A DNA stretch of 64,000 bases from Neoarius graeffei (GCF_027579695.1 NC_083577.1:36239698-36303697), one strand, 5' to 3'; positions 53,358 through 64,000 are shown, numbered from the stretch's first letter. Notes: generated by a model not told the origin, from the sequence alone. Numbers and translations are program-made.

Positions 53358-55190
53358 TATTTTAGAGACCAATCCTAACATTCAAAACAACATGTCCTAG
53401 CAGTTTTTTTGTATTTTAGAGACCTGTCCTAACATTCAAAACATGTCCTAGCAGTTTTTTGTATTTTAGAGACCTGTCCTAACATTCAAAACAACATGTC
53501 CTAGCAGTTTTTTGTATTTTAGAGACCTGTCCTAACATTCAAAACATGTCCTAGCAGTTTTTTGTATTTTAGAGACCTGTCCTAACATTCAAAACAACAT
53601 GTCCTAGCAGTTTTTTGTATTTTAGAGACCTGTCCTAACATTCAAAACAACATGTCCTAGCAGTTTTTTGTATTTTAGAGACCTGTCGTAACATTCGAAA
53701 CATGTCCGAACAGTTTTTTGTATTTTAGAGACCTGTCCTAACATTCAAAACATGTCCTAGCAGTTTTTTGTATTTTAGAGACCTGTCCTAACATTCAAAA
53801 CATGTCCTAGCAGTTTTTTGTATTTTAGAGACCTGTCCTAACATTCAAAACATGTCCTAGCAGTTTTTTGTATTTTAGAGACCTGTCCTAACATTCAAAA
53901 CAACATGTCCTAGCAGTTTTTTGTATTTTAGAGACCTGTCGTAACATTCAAAACAACATGTCCTAGCAGTTTTTTGTATTTTAGAGACCTGTCGTAACAT
54001 TCGAAACATGTCCGAACAGTTTTTTGTATTTTAGAGACCTGTCCTAACATTCAAAACATGTCCTAGCAGTTTTTTGTATTTTAGAGACCTGTCCTAACAT
54101 TCAAAACAACATGTCCTAGCAGTTTTTTGTATTTTAGAGACCTGTCGTAACATTCAAAACAACATGTCCTAGCAGTTTTTTGTATTTTAGAGACCTGTCG
54201 TAACATTCGAAACATGTCCGAACAGTTTTTTGTATTTTAGAGACCTGTCCTAACATTCAAAACATGTCCTAGCAGTTTTTTGTATTTTAGAGACCTGTCC
54301 TAACATTCAAAACATGTCCTAGCAGTTTTTTGTATTTTAGAGACCTGTCCTAACATTCAAAACATGTCCTAGCAATTTTTTGTATTTTAGAGACCTGTCC
54401 TAACATTCAAAACAACATGTTCTAGCAGTTTTGTATTTTAGAGACCTGTCCTAACGTTCAATACATGTCCTAGCATTTTTTTGTATTTTGAATGTTAGGA
54501 CAGGTCTCTAAAATACAAAAAAATGCTAGGACATGTTTTGAATGTTAGGACAGGTCTCTAAAATACAAAACTATTAAGACATGTTTTGAATGTTAGGACA
54601 GGTCTCTAAAATACAAAGCTGCTAGAACATGTTGTTTTGAATGTTAGGACAGGTCTCTAAAATACAAAAAATTGCTAGGACATGTTTTGAATGTTAGGAC
54701 AGGTCTCTAAAATACAAAAAACTGCTAGGACATGTTTTGAATGTTAGGACAGGTCTCTAAAATACAAAAAACTGCTAGGACATGTTTTGAATGTTAGGAC
54801 AGGTCTCTAAAATACAAAAAAATGCTAGGACATGTTTTGAATGTTAGGACAGGTCTCTAAAATACAAAACTATTAAGACATGTTTTGAATGTTAGGACAG
54901 GTCTCTAAAATACAAAGCTGCTAGAACATGTTGTTTTGAATGTTAGGACAGGTCTCTAAAATACAAAAAATTGCTAGGACATGTTTTGAATGTTAGGACA
55001 GGTCTCTAAAATACAAAAAACTGCTAGGACATGTTTTGAATGTTAGGACAGGTCTCTAAAATACAAAAAACTGCTAGGACATGTTTTGAATGTTAGGACA
55101 GGTCTCTAAAACATGTCCTAGCAGGTTTTTGTATTTTAGAGACCTGTCCTAACATTCAAAACATGTCCTAAGTGGTTTTTTTTGGTATTT
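53358..55190. repeat. satellite array, block 2 (~36 copies) with an inverted segment
   Basis: Continuation of the same 50-bp array after the Tc1 element. Variants with ACCTGTCGTAACATTCGAAAC and GTCCGAACAG occur three times, at about 53690, 53990 and 54195. The segment at about 54490-55105 runs in the opposite orientation; the last two units before 55190 return to forward orientation and decay. Confidence 0.95.
54490..55105 (-). repeat. inverted satellite segment with six-unit higher-order repeat
   Basis: Units read CATTC-complement first (GAATGTTAGGACAGGTCTCT, AAAATACAAAA). The left junction is a 23-bp-arm palindrome around GAATGTTAGGACAGGTCTCT. A six-unit block, with landmark CTATTAAGACATG at 54571 and 54870, is repeated with a 299-bp period. 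Confidence 0.9.
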
Positions 55191-55348
55191 TAGAGACATG
55201 AATTTGAAAAAAACAAATGCTTCAAGTAAATATACTTTACTTACTGAATCCTAATTTGGTGTGTAAAGTCTCTCTGAAATCAAAATTGGGGTCATTTTCA
55301 TTTTGTTGACTTTCGGAATGATAAACTTTCTCTGGATTTGTGTTACAG
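55191..55348. other. PIGA intron immediately upstream of coding exon
   Basis: Single-copy-looking DNA ending in a pyrimidine-rich tract and TTTGTGTTACAG acceptor at 55348. Confidence 0.55.
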
Positions 55349-55711
55349 ATTCTCCACTGACTATCTCGTCCATGACCAGACCTCAGAATGGGACAAAGAA
55401 GAGGTGATGTCCAGTCTCGTGTGCCCTGTCCATCTGATGCACAGCCCTTCGGTCCTCACACACACACCTCCACAGAAGAACACAGCACTTTTAGATGTAA
55501 AGGATCTCTGCAGAGCAGAAAGCACAGCATTTGCATGGTGTCTGACTTCTTTTACCCAAACATGGGTGGCGTAGAGAGCCACATCTACCAGCTCTCACAG
55601 TGCCTCATAGAGAAGGGCCATAAGGTGGTGATAGTAACACACGCCTATGGAGACCGGCGTGGGGTGCGCTATCTCACCAACGGACTCAAGGTGTATTACC
55701 TCCCACTCCAG
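55349..55711 (+). CDS. piga: PIGA first coding exon
   Basis: Acceptor at 55348, start ATG at 55388 (39 nt of 5' UTR), donor CAG/GTCTGT at 55711, phase 0. Encodes 108 residues with a non-conserved 46-residue N-terminus, then the conserved SICMVSDFF start. The first in-frame ATG was chosen; it gives an N-terminus about as long as the human one. Confidence 0.9.
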
Positions 55712-57581
55712 GTCTGTGAGTTAAACATGATCTCACCAGTTTGAAAAGTAGAGTAATTGGTTTCGGTTTTGATCATCCTATGAACTTCTATTTATTATGA
55801 TTTATTGCTTTCATCACCTCAACCATGCATTTGTATTGCAATCCTAACTTATCTGATGATTTGTTCATATGCAGCTGCATTTTTCCACTTTCTGCACCTT
55901 TTTTACAAAGTTTTATATTACCCTTGGCTAGAGAATAAACTTGCTTTGAAAGGATACGATCTTACTTCTGGAACACAAGTACTGATGTTACATGCGTCAT
56001 ATAAAAAGTTACATGTATATAGCACCTTTCTCAAACTCAAGGTCGCTCTACATAGGTCAGAGAAAACAACACGCACACAAAAGTGAGTTTATGCAGTGGT
56101 GAAGTGTTCATGAAACAGAAAGGTTTTGAGTTGAGATTTGAAGAAAGAAAGGGAAGCGCAGTCACGGAGGGGTTGAGGGAAGGAATTCTAGAGCTTGGGG
56201 GCCATGGCACCGAAGGACCTGCCACCCAAGGTAGAGAGTCTAGTGCGAGGGACAGGAAGGAGATTATGGCTAGAGGATCTGAGAGAGCAGGATGGAGTGT
56301 AAGGGCTCAGAAGGTCACAGATGTAAGGAGGAGCAAGGTTATGGAGGGCTTTGAAGGTGATTAGTTTTATATATATATATATATATATAAAATTTTTTTT
56401 TAAACTTAATTCTGGACAGAAAGAATGGGGGTGATATGAGCAGATTGTTTGGTATGGGTGATGAGTCTCGCTGCAGAGTTCTGAATGTATGATAATCTTT
56501 GAAGGGATTTAGTAGGAAGGCCAATGAAAAGGGAGCTACAATAATCTAAGCAGGACATAACGAAGGAGTGGACCAAAGTTTGAGCATCACTAGTGGAAAG
56601 GAAGGGGCGAAGGCGGGAAATGTTCTGGAGGTGGAAGAAAGCTGTCTTGGTGAGGGATTTAATGTGGGGATCAAAGTTGAGTGAGGGGTCAAGCAATATT
56701 TCAAGGTTTCTGGCAACAGGTAAAGATTTAATAAGTGTGCCATCGATGTTAAGACTGAAGCTGGAAGATTTGGACAGTGATGATTTGGGGCTGAAGTATA
56801 GCATATACAAGTTCCTTAAAGTTAAAATGAAATCCCTCACCTGAGGAACAAACCAACTTGGAAAATTATTACACAGGTTCATGCTCTTTAATTTGCTACC
56901 AGAAATTCTAAATGATGCCTTGACGACTTCTTCCCATAGGTGATGTATAACCAATCTACAGCCACCACCTGCTTCCACAGCCTGCCACTGCTCAGGTGTG
57001 TGCTTGTGCGTGAGCGCATCACTGTGGTGCATGCCCACAGCTCCTTCTCAGCCATGGCCCATGATGCTCTGTTCCATGCCAAGACCATGGGTCTCAACAC
57101 TGTGTTCACTGACCACTCGCTCTTTGGATTCGCTGACCTCAGCTCCGTGCTGACCAATAAACTGCTTACTGTGTCTTTGTGCGACACCAGCCACATCGTA
57201 TGTGTGTCCTACACCAGCAAGGAGAACACTGTGCTGAGGGCAGCCCTCGACCCTGATATCGTCTCGGTCATCCCCAATGCGGTTGACCCCACTGATTTCA
57301 CACCTGATCCTAGTCGCCGTGACGATAGCAAGATAACAATCGTCGTAGTAAGCCGATTGGTCTACAGGAAGGGTGAGCATGATGTAATGGAGAACTTTTC
57401 TGGTGTGGGAGTATGTGCAGTGATTGATTGGTCCATCACTGTTTTCAGGAATTGACCTGCTGGGTGGAATTATTCCAGAGCTGTGTGCCAAGCATCCAGA
57501 TCTCTGCTTTCTGATTGGTGGGGAAGGCCCTAAGCGGCTTGTTCTGGAAGAAGTTAGAGAGAAATATCAGCTTCATGACAG
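55388..57581 (+). CDS. piga: PIGA, GPI N-acetylglucosaminyltransferase catalytic subunit (5' part, three coding exons)
   Basis: PIGA is the catalytic subunit of the ER GPI-GlcNAc transferase (with PIGC, PIGH, PIGP, PIGQ, PIGY, DPM2): it moves GlcNAc from UDP-GlcNAc to phosphatidylinositol on the cytosolic ER face, the first step of GPI-anchor synthesis. Coding exons are 55388-55711, 56940-57372 and 57449-57581, joined in phase for residues 1-297. Landmarks: [20 protein letters not shown] (GT4 N-terminal fold), [70 protein letters not shown]. Almost collinear with human PIGA. The C-terminal third, including the membrane anchor, lies beyond 64000. Exon 55349 onward starts at an acceptor, so a non-coding exon lies upstream, as in human. 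The 1.2-kb intron 55712-56939 interrupts what is a single exon in human. Confidence 0.93.
56030..56400. repeat. dispersed fish repeat in PIGA intron
   Basis: TATATAGCACCTTTCTCAAA, CTCAAGGTCGCTC and later GGGGTTGAGGGAAGGAATTC text match a common fish interspersed repeat that starts in a TATAGCRCCTTTCTCAAAC motif. It leads directly into the L2-type fragment, of which it is probably the 3' part in minus orientation. A (TA)n tract lies at 56370-56388. Confidence 0.45.
56401..56880 (-). pseudogene. L2/Maui-type LINE reverse transcriptase C-terminus
   Basis: Minus frame text: [81 protein letters not shown] and HITPIL. This is the thumb/post-RT region of an L2-clade LINE. No endonuclease or catalytic YADD. 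The open frame runs on antisense through the PIGA exon only by chance. Confidence 0.75.
56940..57372 (+). CDS. piga: PIGA second coding exon
   Basis: 433 nt from CCCATAG/GTGATG to AAGG/GTGAGC. Encodes [15 protein letters not shown] ... RLVYRKG, highly conserved. Confidence 0.93.
57449..57581 (+). CDS. piga: PIGA third coding exon
   Basis: 133 nt from TTTTCAG/GAATT to GACAG/GTAAGA, the same length as human exon 3. Encodes [20 protein letters not shown] ... YQLHDR. The preceding intron is only 76 bp. Confidence 0.93.
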
Positions 57582-57991
57582 GTAAGAAAGTCTTTCCCTA
57601 TATTCCTCCACTGTATTTACTATGCTCCTGTTATGGAAACTCACTCACCAAACAGAGTCAAAGGCCAAGGAGTTGCAGAAAAATCCACTTTTTATTTATC
57701 CAATCAAAAAATAAAAGTGGAGTCAATCTGCAGCATGATCCAATTGATCAATCACAGGGTCTCTCATTTAATACAGTTCTAATACATCACAGGTCACACC
57801 TTTTTTTGATAATGCTCATAAGCTTATTGGTCTCTCACCACATTTCTCCAGATTTCCACCAATATTTTCCACTGGACAATACATCTTGTACCTTTCATAC
57901 AATATTTCCACCAATACTGCGTTTCCAAACCCTTAACAACATGATTAAAAAAAAAACAACACATGATTCATTACATTACATCCTGTGGACC
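57582..57991. other. PIGA intron, unassigned sequence
   Basis: No gene. CCAAACAGAGTCAAAGGCC and CCACTTTTTATTTATCCAATC resemble transposon flanks but no ends are visible. ATTCCTCCACTGTATTTACT (57602-57621) recurs at 62477-62496. Confidence 0.4.
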
Positions 57992-60900
57992 TACCACCCA
58001 TAGGAGGTGCCGTAAGGGTCCAGTGCGCTGTCGATCGGGTGGCAGCCAAAGGCGTAGGCGCTGATGTACTGATCCCTGGCTGACTGGTTTTTGAGACATG
58101 GAATGTCAGCTGTCTGGTGGGAAAGGAGCCTGAGTTTGCGTGAGGTTGAGCGGTACCAACTTGATATAGTTGGGCTCACCTCAATGCATAGCTTGGGATC
58201 TAGAACCAATTTCCTGGAGAGGGATTGGACTGTCTTCTATGCTGGAGTTGCCAGGGGTGGGGCTATTGGTAGCCCCCCGGTTCGGCGCGCTAACAACGGA
58301 GTTCTCCCCAGTGAATGAGCGGGTCGTTTCCCTGCGCCTTCGGGTTGGGGAACGGTCTCTGACTGTCATTTGTGCTTATGTGCCAAATGGTAGTTCAGAG
58401 TACCCGGCCTTCTTGGAGTCCTTGAGTGGGGTGCTAGACAGTGCACCACAAGGGGACTCCATTGTTTTACTGGGGGACTTCAATGCTCACGTGGGCAATG
58501 ACGGTGAGACCTGGAGGGGTGTGACTGGGAGGAACGGCCTGCTCGATTTGAACCCGAGTGGTGTTCAGTTGTTAGACTTCTGTGTCATGCGTGGTTTGGC
58601 CATAACAAACACCATGTTCGAGCATAAGGGTGTCCGTAAGTGCACGTGGCACGAGGACACCCTAGATCGTAGATTGATGATTTGATGCTGTAGTCGATTC
58701 ATCTGATCTATGACCATATGTCTTGAACACTCTGGTGAAGAGGGGAGCAGAGCTATCAACTGATCACTACCTGGTGGCGAGCTGGATCAGATGGCGAGGG
58801 AGGAGGCCGGACAGACCTGGCAGGCCCAAACGTGTGTAGTGAGGGTATGCTGGGATCGTCTGGCGGAGGCTCCCGTCCGTTGGATCTTCAACTGCTACAT
58901 CTGGCAGAGCTTCAACTGCATACTGGGGGAGGATGGGGACATTGAGTCCGAGTGGACCATGTTCCGCACCTCCATTGCTGAGGCAGCTGTGCAGAGCTGT
59001 GGCTGCAAGGTTGTTGGTGCCTGTCATGGAGGTAATCCCGAAACCCGGTGGTGGACACCTGCGGTTAGGGGAGCCGTCAAGCTGAAAGAGGAGTTCTATC
59101 GGGCTTGGTTAGCCTGTGGGTCTCCAGAGGCAGCTGACAGATACCGACGGGCCAAGCAGAATGTGGCTCTGGTGATCACTGAAGCAAAAACTCGGGTGTG
59201 GGAGGAATTCGGTGAGGCCATGGAAAATGACTTTCAGTTGGCCTTGAAGAGATTCTGGCAAACTGTCCGGTGCCTCAGGAAGGGGAAGCAGTGCTCTGTC
59301 CCTACTGTTTACAGTGAGGATGGATCGCTGTTGACCTCAACTGGGGACATCGTCCGACGGTGGAAGGAATACTTTGAGGATCTCCTCAATCCCACCTTCG
59401 TGTTGTCCGAGGAGGACGCAGAGTCTGAGGGTGCTTGGGAGGACTTGCCCATCACGGGCTAAGGTTGCCGAGGTGGTTAAAAAGCTCCTCGGTGGCCAGG
59501 CTCTAGGGGTGGATAAGATTCATCCCGAGTTCCTGAAGGCACTGGATGTTGTTGGGCTGTCTTGGTTGACATGCCTCTTCAACATTGCATGGAGGTCGGG
59601 GGCAGTGCCTCTGGATTGGCAGACTGGGGTGGTGGTCCCCCTTTTTTTAAAAAGGGGGACCGGAGAGTGTGTTCCACCTATAGGGGGATCACACTTCTCA
59701 GCCTCCCTGGGGAAAGCCTATGCTGGGGTGCTGGAGAGGAGAGTCCTTTTGATAGTCGAACCTCGGGTTCAGGAGGAACAATGCGATTTTTGTCCTGGTC
59801 GTGGAACACTGGACCAGCTCTTTACCCTTGCAAGGGTACTGGGGGGTGCATGGGAGTTTGCCTGACCAGTCTGCATGTGTTTTGTGGACCTGGAGAAGAC
59901 TTATGCCCGTGTCCCTTGTGGTGCCCTGTGGGGGGTGCTTTGGGAGTATGGGGTTCAGGACCCACTACTGTGGGCCATTCAGACCCTGTATGACCAGAGT
60001 AGGAGTTTGGTTCGCATTGCCGGCAGTAAGTTGGACTCATTCCTGGTGCATGTGGGACTCTGCCAGGGCTGCTCTTTGTCACTGGTTCTGTTCATAACTT
60101 TTATGGACAGAATTTCTAGGTGCAGCCAAGGGGCGGAGGGTGTCCGGTTTGGTGGCAGTAGGATCACGTCTCTGCTTTTTGAGGATGATGTGCTCCTGTT
60201 GGCTTCATCAATCTGTGACTTAAAGCATGCGCTGGAACAGTTTGCAGCCGAGTGCGAAGCGGCTGGGATGAGGATCAGCACCTCCAAGTCCATGGCCATG
60301 ATACTCAGCTGGAAATGGGTGGAGTGCCTACTCCAGGTCAGGGGGGGGGGGAGTTGCTACCTAAAGTGGAGGAGTTTAAGTATCTTGGGGTTTTGCTCAC
60401 TAGCGAGGGTAAGGGGGAGCGGGAGTTGGACAGACGGATCGGGGCAGCATCAGCAGTGATGCGGACGCTAAACCGGTCTGTTGTGGTAAAGCAAGAACTG
60501 AGCCAAAAGGCAAAGCTCTCAATTTACTGGTCCATCTACGTTCCCACTCTCACCTATGGTCACAAGCTATGGGTAGTGACCGAAAGAATGAGATTGTGGA
60601 TACAAGCGGTAGAAATGAGTTTTCTCTGCAGGGTGGCTGGGCTCTCCCTTAAAGACAGGGTGAGAAGCTTAGTCATTCAGGAGAGACTCGGAGTAGAACT
60701 GCTGCTCCTCCACATCGAAAGGAGTCAGTTGAGGTGGTTCGGGCACCTTGTTAGGATGCCCCCTGGACACCTCCCAAGGGAGGTTTTCTGGGCATGCCCC
60801 ACCGGGAGGAGACCCCGGGGCAGACCCAGGACACACTGGAGAGATTACATCTCTCGGCTGGCCTGGGAACGCCTCGGTATTTCCCTGGAAGCGCTGGTGG

Positions 60901-60992
60901 AGGTGGCCGGGGAGAGGGAAGTCTGGGCTGCTCTGCTTAGCCTGCTACCCCCGCGACCCAGATCCGGATAAGTGGTAGAAGATGGATGAATG
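57992..60992 (+). mobile_element. Rex3-type (RTE clade) LINE, near full length, in PIGA intron
   Basis: From GGTGGCAGCCAAAGGCG near the 5' end to the tail GGATAAGTGGTAGAAGATGG and ATGAATGG. Endonuclease ([25 protein letters not shown]), reverse transcriptase (DWQTGVVVPLF, RGITLLSLPG, FVDLEKTYARVP, LLFEDDVLLLASS) and the C-terminus (PTGRRPRGRPRTHWRDYISR). The RT motif FADD reads FEDD. At least two frame changes and several stops; inactive. Same sense as PIGA. Confidence 0.9.
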
Positions 60993-63374
60993 GATTTTAA
61001 AACATAGTATTTCATGCAAGTTGGCATAGATAAATGATACAAGTCTCTGCCACACCTTTATTACATTTGCATGCTGCTTTTGAGATTTGAAATGAATTTT
61101 TTTTTAATCATATTAAAAAAAAAAACCCTCTATACTAAAACAATTAGCCACCTCAGGCTCAGTGAATAATAACCTCAACTTCGTCTGTTTATTATTCACT
61201 GATATTCACCTCACCTTCTGCGAATAACTGTTAAAGGTAGATTGACTTTCGGATTTTAAGTGTAGGTCATAAAAAGAATTTTCCCTGACCCCCAGTTATT
61301 TTTGTTTAGTGGACCGAAAGCTACTGAATTCGAATCACAGACTTCCAATTTTATTAGTTTTTAATAGAACAATTAATTAATTTAGGGCCACATGGCCCTA
61401 AATTCTTTTTTTTTTTTTTTTTCTTCCTTCACCTTGACCCAAATTAAGATACATCATGCATCACAGGGTGGGCTTTCCCCGTTCACGCAAGGCATTGTGA
61501 GATACAAATTTGAAACACAAGAGAAAAATGGAGGACGTGCATGTGCGAATGAAACATGAAACGCCGACTACAGTAATGGAAAGTGAGAAGAAAAGACATA
61601 TTTATGTTGTGCAGGACCAAATTAATAAATATTGGCAGTCAGCAAGCACCTTGGTGTGATCAGCTATTTGTTTAGCAACAGAATAATGGAACTGTCAGTG
61701 CGTGGTCAAAGGTAAACCTGTAGATGGCAGACAAACAGGCTGTGGAACTCACTGCCAGCCTTGGTTTTCCGTCATTGCAAATGTGAACACTTAAAACTGC
61801 AGTTAACAGATTCCTCTTAAACTCTTCTTAATGTTACTTTGTCGTATCTACATGTATATCTACTGTTTTAGAGGTAATGAAATGCGGATAATGTTCAATG
61901 TAACTTCAAGGCAAGATTGTGACGTGACACATTTTTTGTTTTTGCTATTATGTTTTGTATTTGATTTAATGTATGAGCCGCTCTTCATCTTTAATGATGG
62001 CAACACCAGGCTCTTGTTGAACCTGATTTAAAAAAAAAATAAATGCAGCACTAGATGCCGCATGACAGAAAACCCAATAGAAGAAGGAAAAGTCGTAGTA
62101 GTAGGTAAACCTGCGCGTGTGCACACGGATTTCCTCTGTCTGCTTGACTGCGCGAAGCGAGTGATTTCATGCGGGTTATTTGCTAGGGAATCCCCTCAAA
62201 TTAAATAACTTCCCAGCCACAGAACGGGGTTTTTAAATAGATGTTTATTTCTGTAGTATCACAGTGACCAAATTTCAGAGGGAACTAAATTTCACCAATT
62301 TTATGAAATCGAAACGCCTACTACTTTTAATGATTATTACTTTAATGACATGAACTTCATTTACTTTTAATACAGTCATCATTGTTTTGTTGAATGTGAA
62401 AGATAAATCATCATTGTATTTACTGAGTGACAAATTAACCTGATTTCTGTATGTGATTACATATGAAAAACACCACATTCCTCCACTGTATTTACTGTTC
62501 CTCTTGACTGGAGGACAAAGTGCCAGTATCGGGTGTTTTTAGTGCTGGTTGGCCCCACTACCCTTCACACTTCCAAGTTTTTCTTGTTCTGGTACACGTG
62601 AACCACATTATCATCTGACTAACATAAGTTTAGTTAGCAGGGAAGGGAAAACCTGAAATGGTTCAGGGCAGTGGAGCCTGAGGCCTGGATTTGAAAAGCC
62701 CTAATCCATTTGCCATACACAGCACAAACTACCTCTCATCATTTTTGTCTGGCTTGTTAGCTAATATAATACTATAATGAAGTATATCAGCCAAGTACAA
62801 TTATGGACAGAGCAACTGTCTGGCTAAAACACAATTTTGAACCTATATTAAAAACAATACTTCAGGAGTGTTACTTCTATTTACGCTAACAAAACTTACT
62901 TTGAAGAGCTACACATGCAAAATAAAAAGCTATTGTCTTATGGAGAATCATTGCCTGTCATATGTTGGGTATTAACAAAGCTTTGACTTTAAATAGGGTA
63001 TGTTTTCACATACAGAAGAAAAAGAATCCACAGTTGTTAGCAGAGCTCCACACTTAAGAGAATATGGTAATGCATCGACCTGACTTTTGATGGCTTTGAC
63101 CATACGACATGCGTACATACGAACGTGTACCATCACAGGGAACCCGATCAGAAGTGCAAGGCAAGGTATCTCAAACACTTGACCACCGGACAGTGACATT
63201 TCTCTCTTTATTTACATAAGAGAGATGGGTTTTTATCCAGCGCTTATTTTTAATTTGCTTTTTAAGGGACTGTTTTTACTAACACGTTTTACGGAAAATA
63301 TTCATGACAGTTTCATATAAAACTAGATAACGATTTTATTAGTCCACTAGCTTGTTGGACAGTTCAGTTTGTCA
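60993..63374. other. PIGA intron, no exon recognised
   Basis: No PIGA exon (expected next text VRLLGALEHKDV) found. Notable: stem CAGTGAATAATAA / TTATTATTCACTG at 61159-61201; palindrome AATTTAGGGCCA/TGGCCCTAAATT at 61379-61404 followed by a T tract; hAT-like debris (CAGGGCAGTGGAGCCTGAGG) near 62665-62690. Otherwise AT-rich. Confidence 0.45.
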
Positions 63375-63696
63375 TGTAAGTGCAGGAAGAGTTTTATTGA
63401 AAGTACGCTAGCAAACATCCAAAACGTAGGTAAAGGCAGAACCGAAAAATGGGTAGTGGTTGAGTGAGGCACAAACACGATAACAGAGGTAATACAGTAC
63501 TCACAGTCCAAAACCAGAAAAGTGATACAAAATACAAGGCTTTCTCAAAGTCTGTGCATTATTGAGTCCTTTATATGTATGCACGGAGATTGAGCTCTAA
63601 TCAGGAACAGGTGCAAGGTAATTAGTCCTAATGGCGTGCGCACGCTTTACGATCTCCAGCTGTGCATTCCAAGCTCCAACACGCGTGGCTGTGACA
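63375..63696 (-). mobile_element. probable solo LTR (fossil)
   Basis: A 322-bp segment that starts TG and ends CA. On the minus strand it begins TGTCACAGCCACGCGTG and near its end has AATAAAACTCTTCCTGC, a poly(A)-signal placement expected of an LTR. No internal region next to it, so it looks like a solo LTR of a gypsy-like element left by recombination. A matching target duplication was not found. Confidence 0.45.
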
Positions 63697-64000
63697 GATG
63701 TGTCAAACAGCTGTCTGGTTACATCAAGTTTGATATTTGATTGTAACTATACAGTATTGATGTAAAGTGAAGATGCTGGTTCACTGCTATCCACCAGACA
63801 CGCAGCAGAGTCACACCATAATAAATGTTGTGGTGTTGTTTCTGGCTCATGGCATGTGGTGTCAAAGAAAGGAATAAATGTATATTGAAACTGCGATGCA
63901 TCTCTCATTATTGGTATCGCTGTCACAAGGCAATGCAGTAATTTATTAATGTGAAATACACGACACAATTCAATGATTCATATGCTTTTATTATTATTTT
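63697..64000. other. right edge, nothing recognised
   Basis: Non-coding, AT-rich. No exon or repeat family recognised. Confidence 0.35.

Noticed and set aside
46690-55190. CRISPR-like repeat array
   Set aside because: Repeats are contiguous ~50-bp units with no unique spacers, and the host is a vertebrate. It is a satellite.
56406-57038. 210-aa minus-strand gene overlapping PIGA exon
   Set aside because: The recognisable part is an L2-type RT remnant; the extension over PIGA is antisense to a conserved exon and accidental.
57515-58003. 162-aa frame extending PIGA exon 3
   Set aside because: Different frame from PIGA; runs through the donor into the intron.
1-64000. A complete novel biosynthetic, defence or toxin system
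   Set aside because: Only three host genes are present, all of known families; the remaining coding text is from transposable elements.

Overview
The window is vertebrate nuclear DNA, almost certainly from a teleost fish. The evidence is three spliced host genes with fish-type structure, fish Tc1-like transposons, a Rex3-type RTE LINE, fish L1/Tx1-type and I-clade LINEs, a Ty3/gypsy element with a chromodomain, and many copies of a tRNA-derived SINE with a GATGA-repeat tail. Nothing is bacterial and there is no operon or CRISPR logic. I cannot place the species below teleost from sequence alone.

Layout. 0-3.5 kb: a duplicated promoter-like module, a MITE, a Tc1 fragment and SINE pieces. 3.5-4.7 kb: a compact two-exon gene on + that I identify as TASL (CXorf21 family), the lysosomal adaptor that recruits IRF5 through a C-terminal pLxIS motif. 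It has a TATA box, an initiator and an Ets-IRF composite element. 6.4-10.1 kb: a young but broken Ty3/gypsy element with both LTRs. 10.3-24.4 kb: Tc1 remnants and a nested stack, in which a + Tc1 element was split by a full-length - strand L1-like LINE that itself carries two TA-flanked MITEs and a compound insertion with a MITE and a hAT element. 24.8-38.5 kb: an apparently intact six-exon TRIM gene on - (RING, B-box, coiled coil, PRY-SPRY; TRIM35/zinc-binding protein A33-like, 467 aa). Its 11.8-kb first intron holds another stack (Tc1 containing LINE containing SINEs), and an ISRE and a GAS-like site lie just upstream of its start codon. 40.3-46.3 kb: three 5'-truncated I-clade LINE copies in tandem on their GAA tails, two of them interrupted by poorly known insertions. 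One of these is a 2.3-kb DNA transposon with terminal inverted repeats and about nine copies of a 15-bp subterminal motif. 46.7-55.2 kb: an array of roughly 135 copies of a ~50-bp satellite unit, split by a recent 1.6-kb Tc1 insertion. 55.35 kb to the end: the first three coding exons of PIGA on +, with an L2-like fragment and a Rex3 LINE in its introns; the rest of PIGA lies beyond the window.

How it fits together. TASL (SLC15A4-TASL-IRF5 arm of endolysosomal TLR signalling) and the interferon-type TRIM gene are two innate-immune genes about 20 kb apart, both with IRF-type promoter sites. PIGA is a housekeeping ER glycosyltransferase that starts GPI-anchor synthesis. Most of the remaining DNA is transposon-derived, and insertion order can be read from target-site duplications. 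The observations most worth following are the satellite, whose units carry a perfect p53 half-site motif, the unclassified 2.3-kb transposon, and the two immune promoters.
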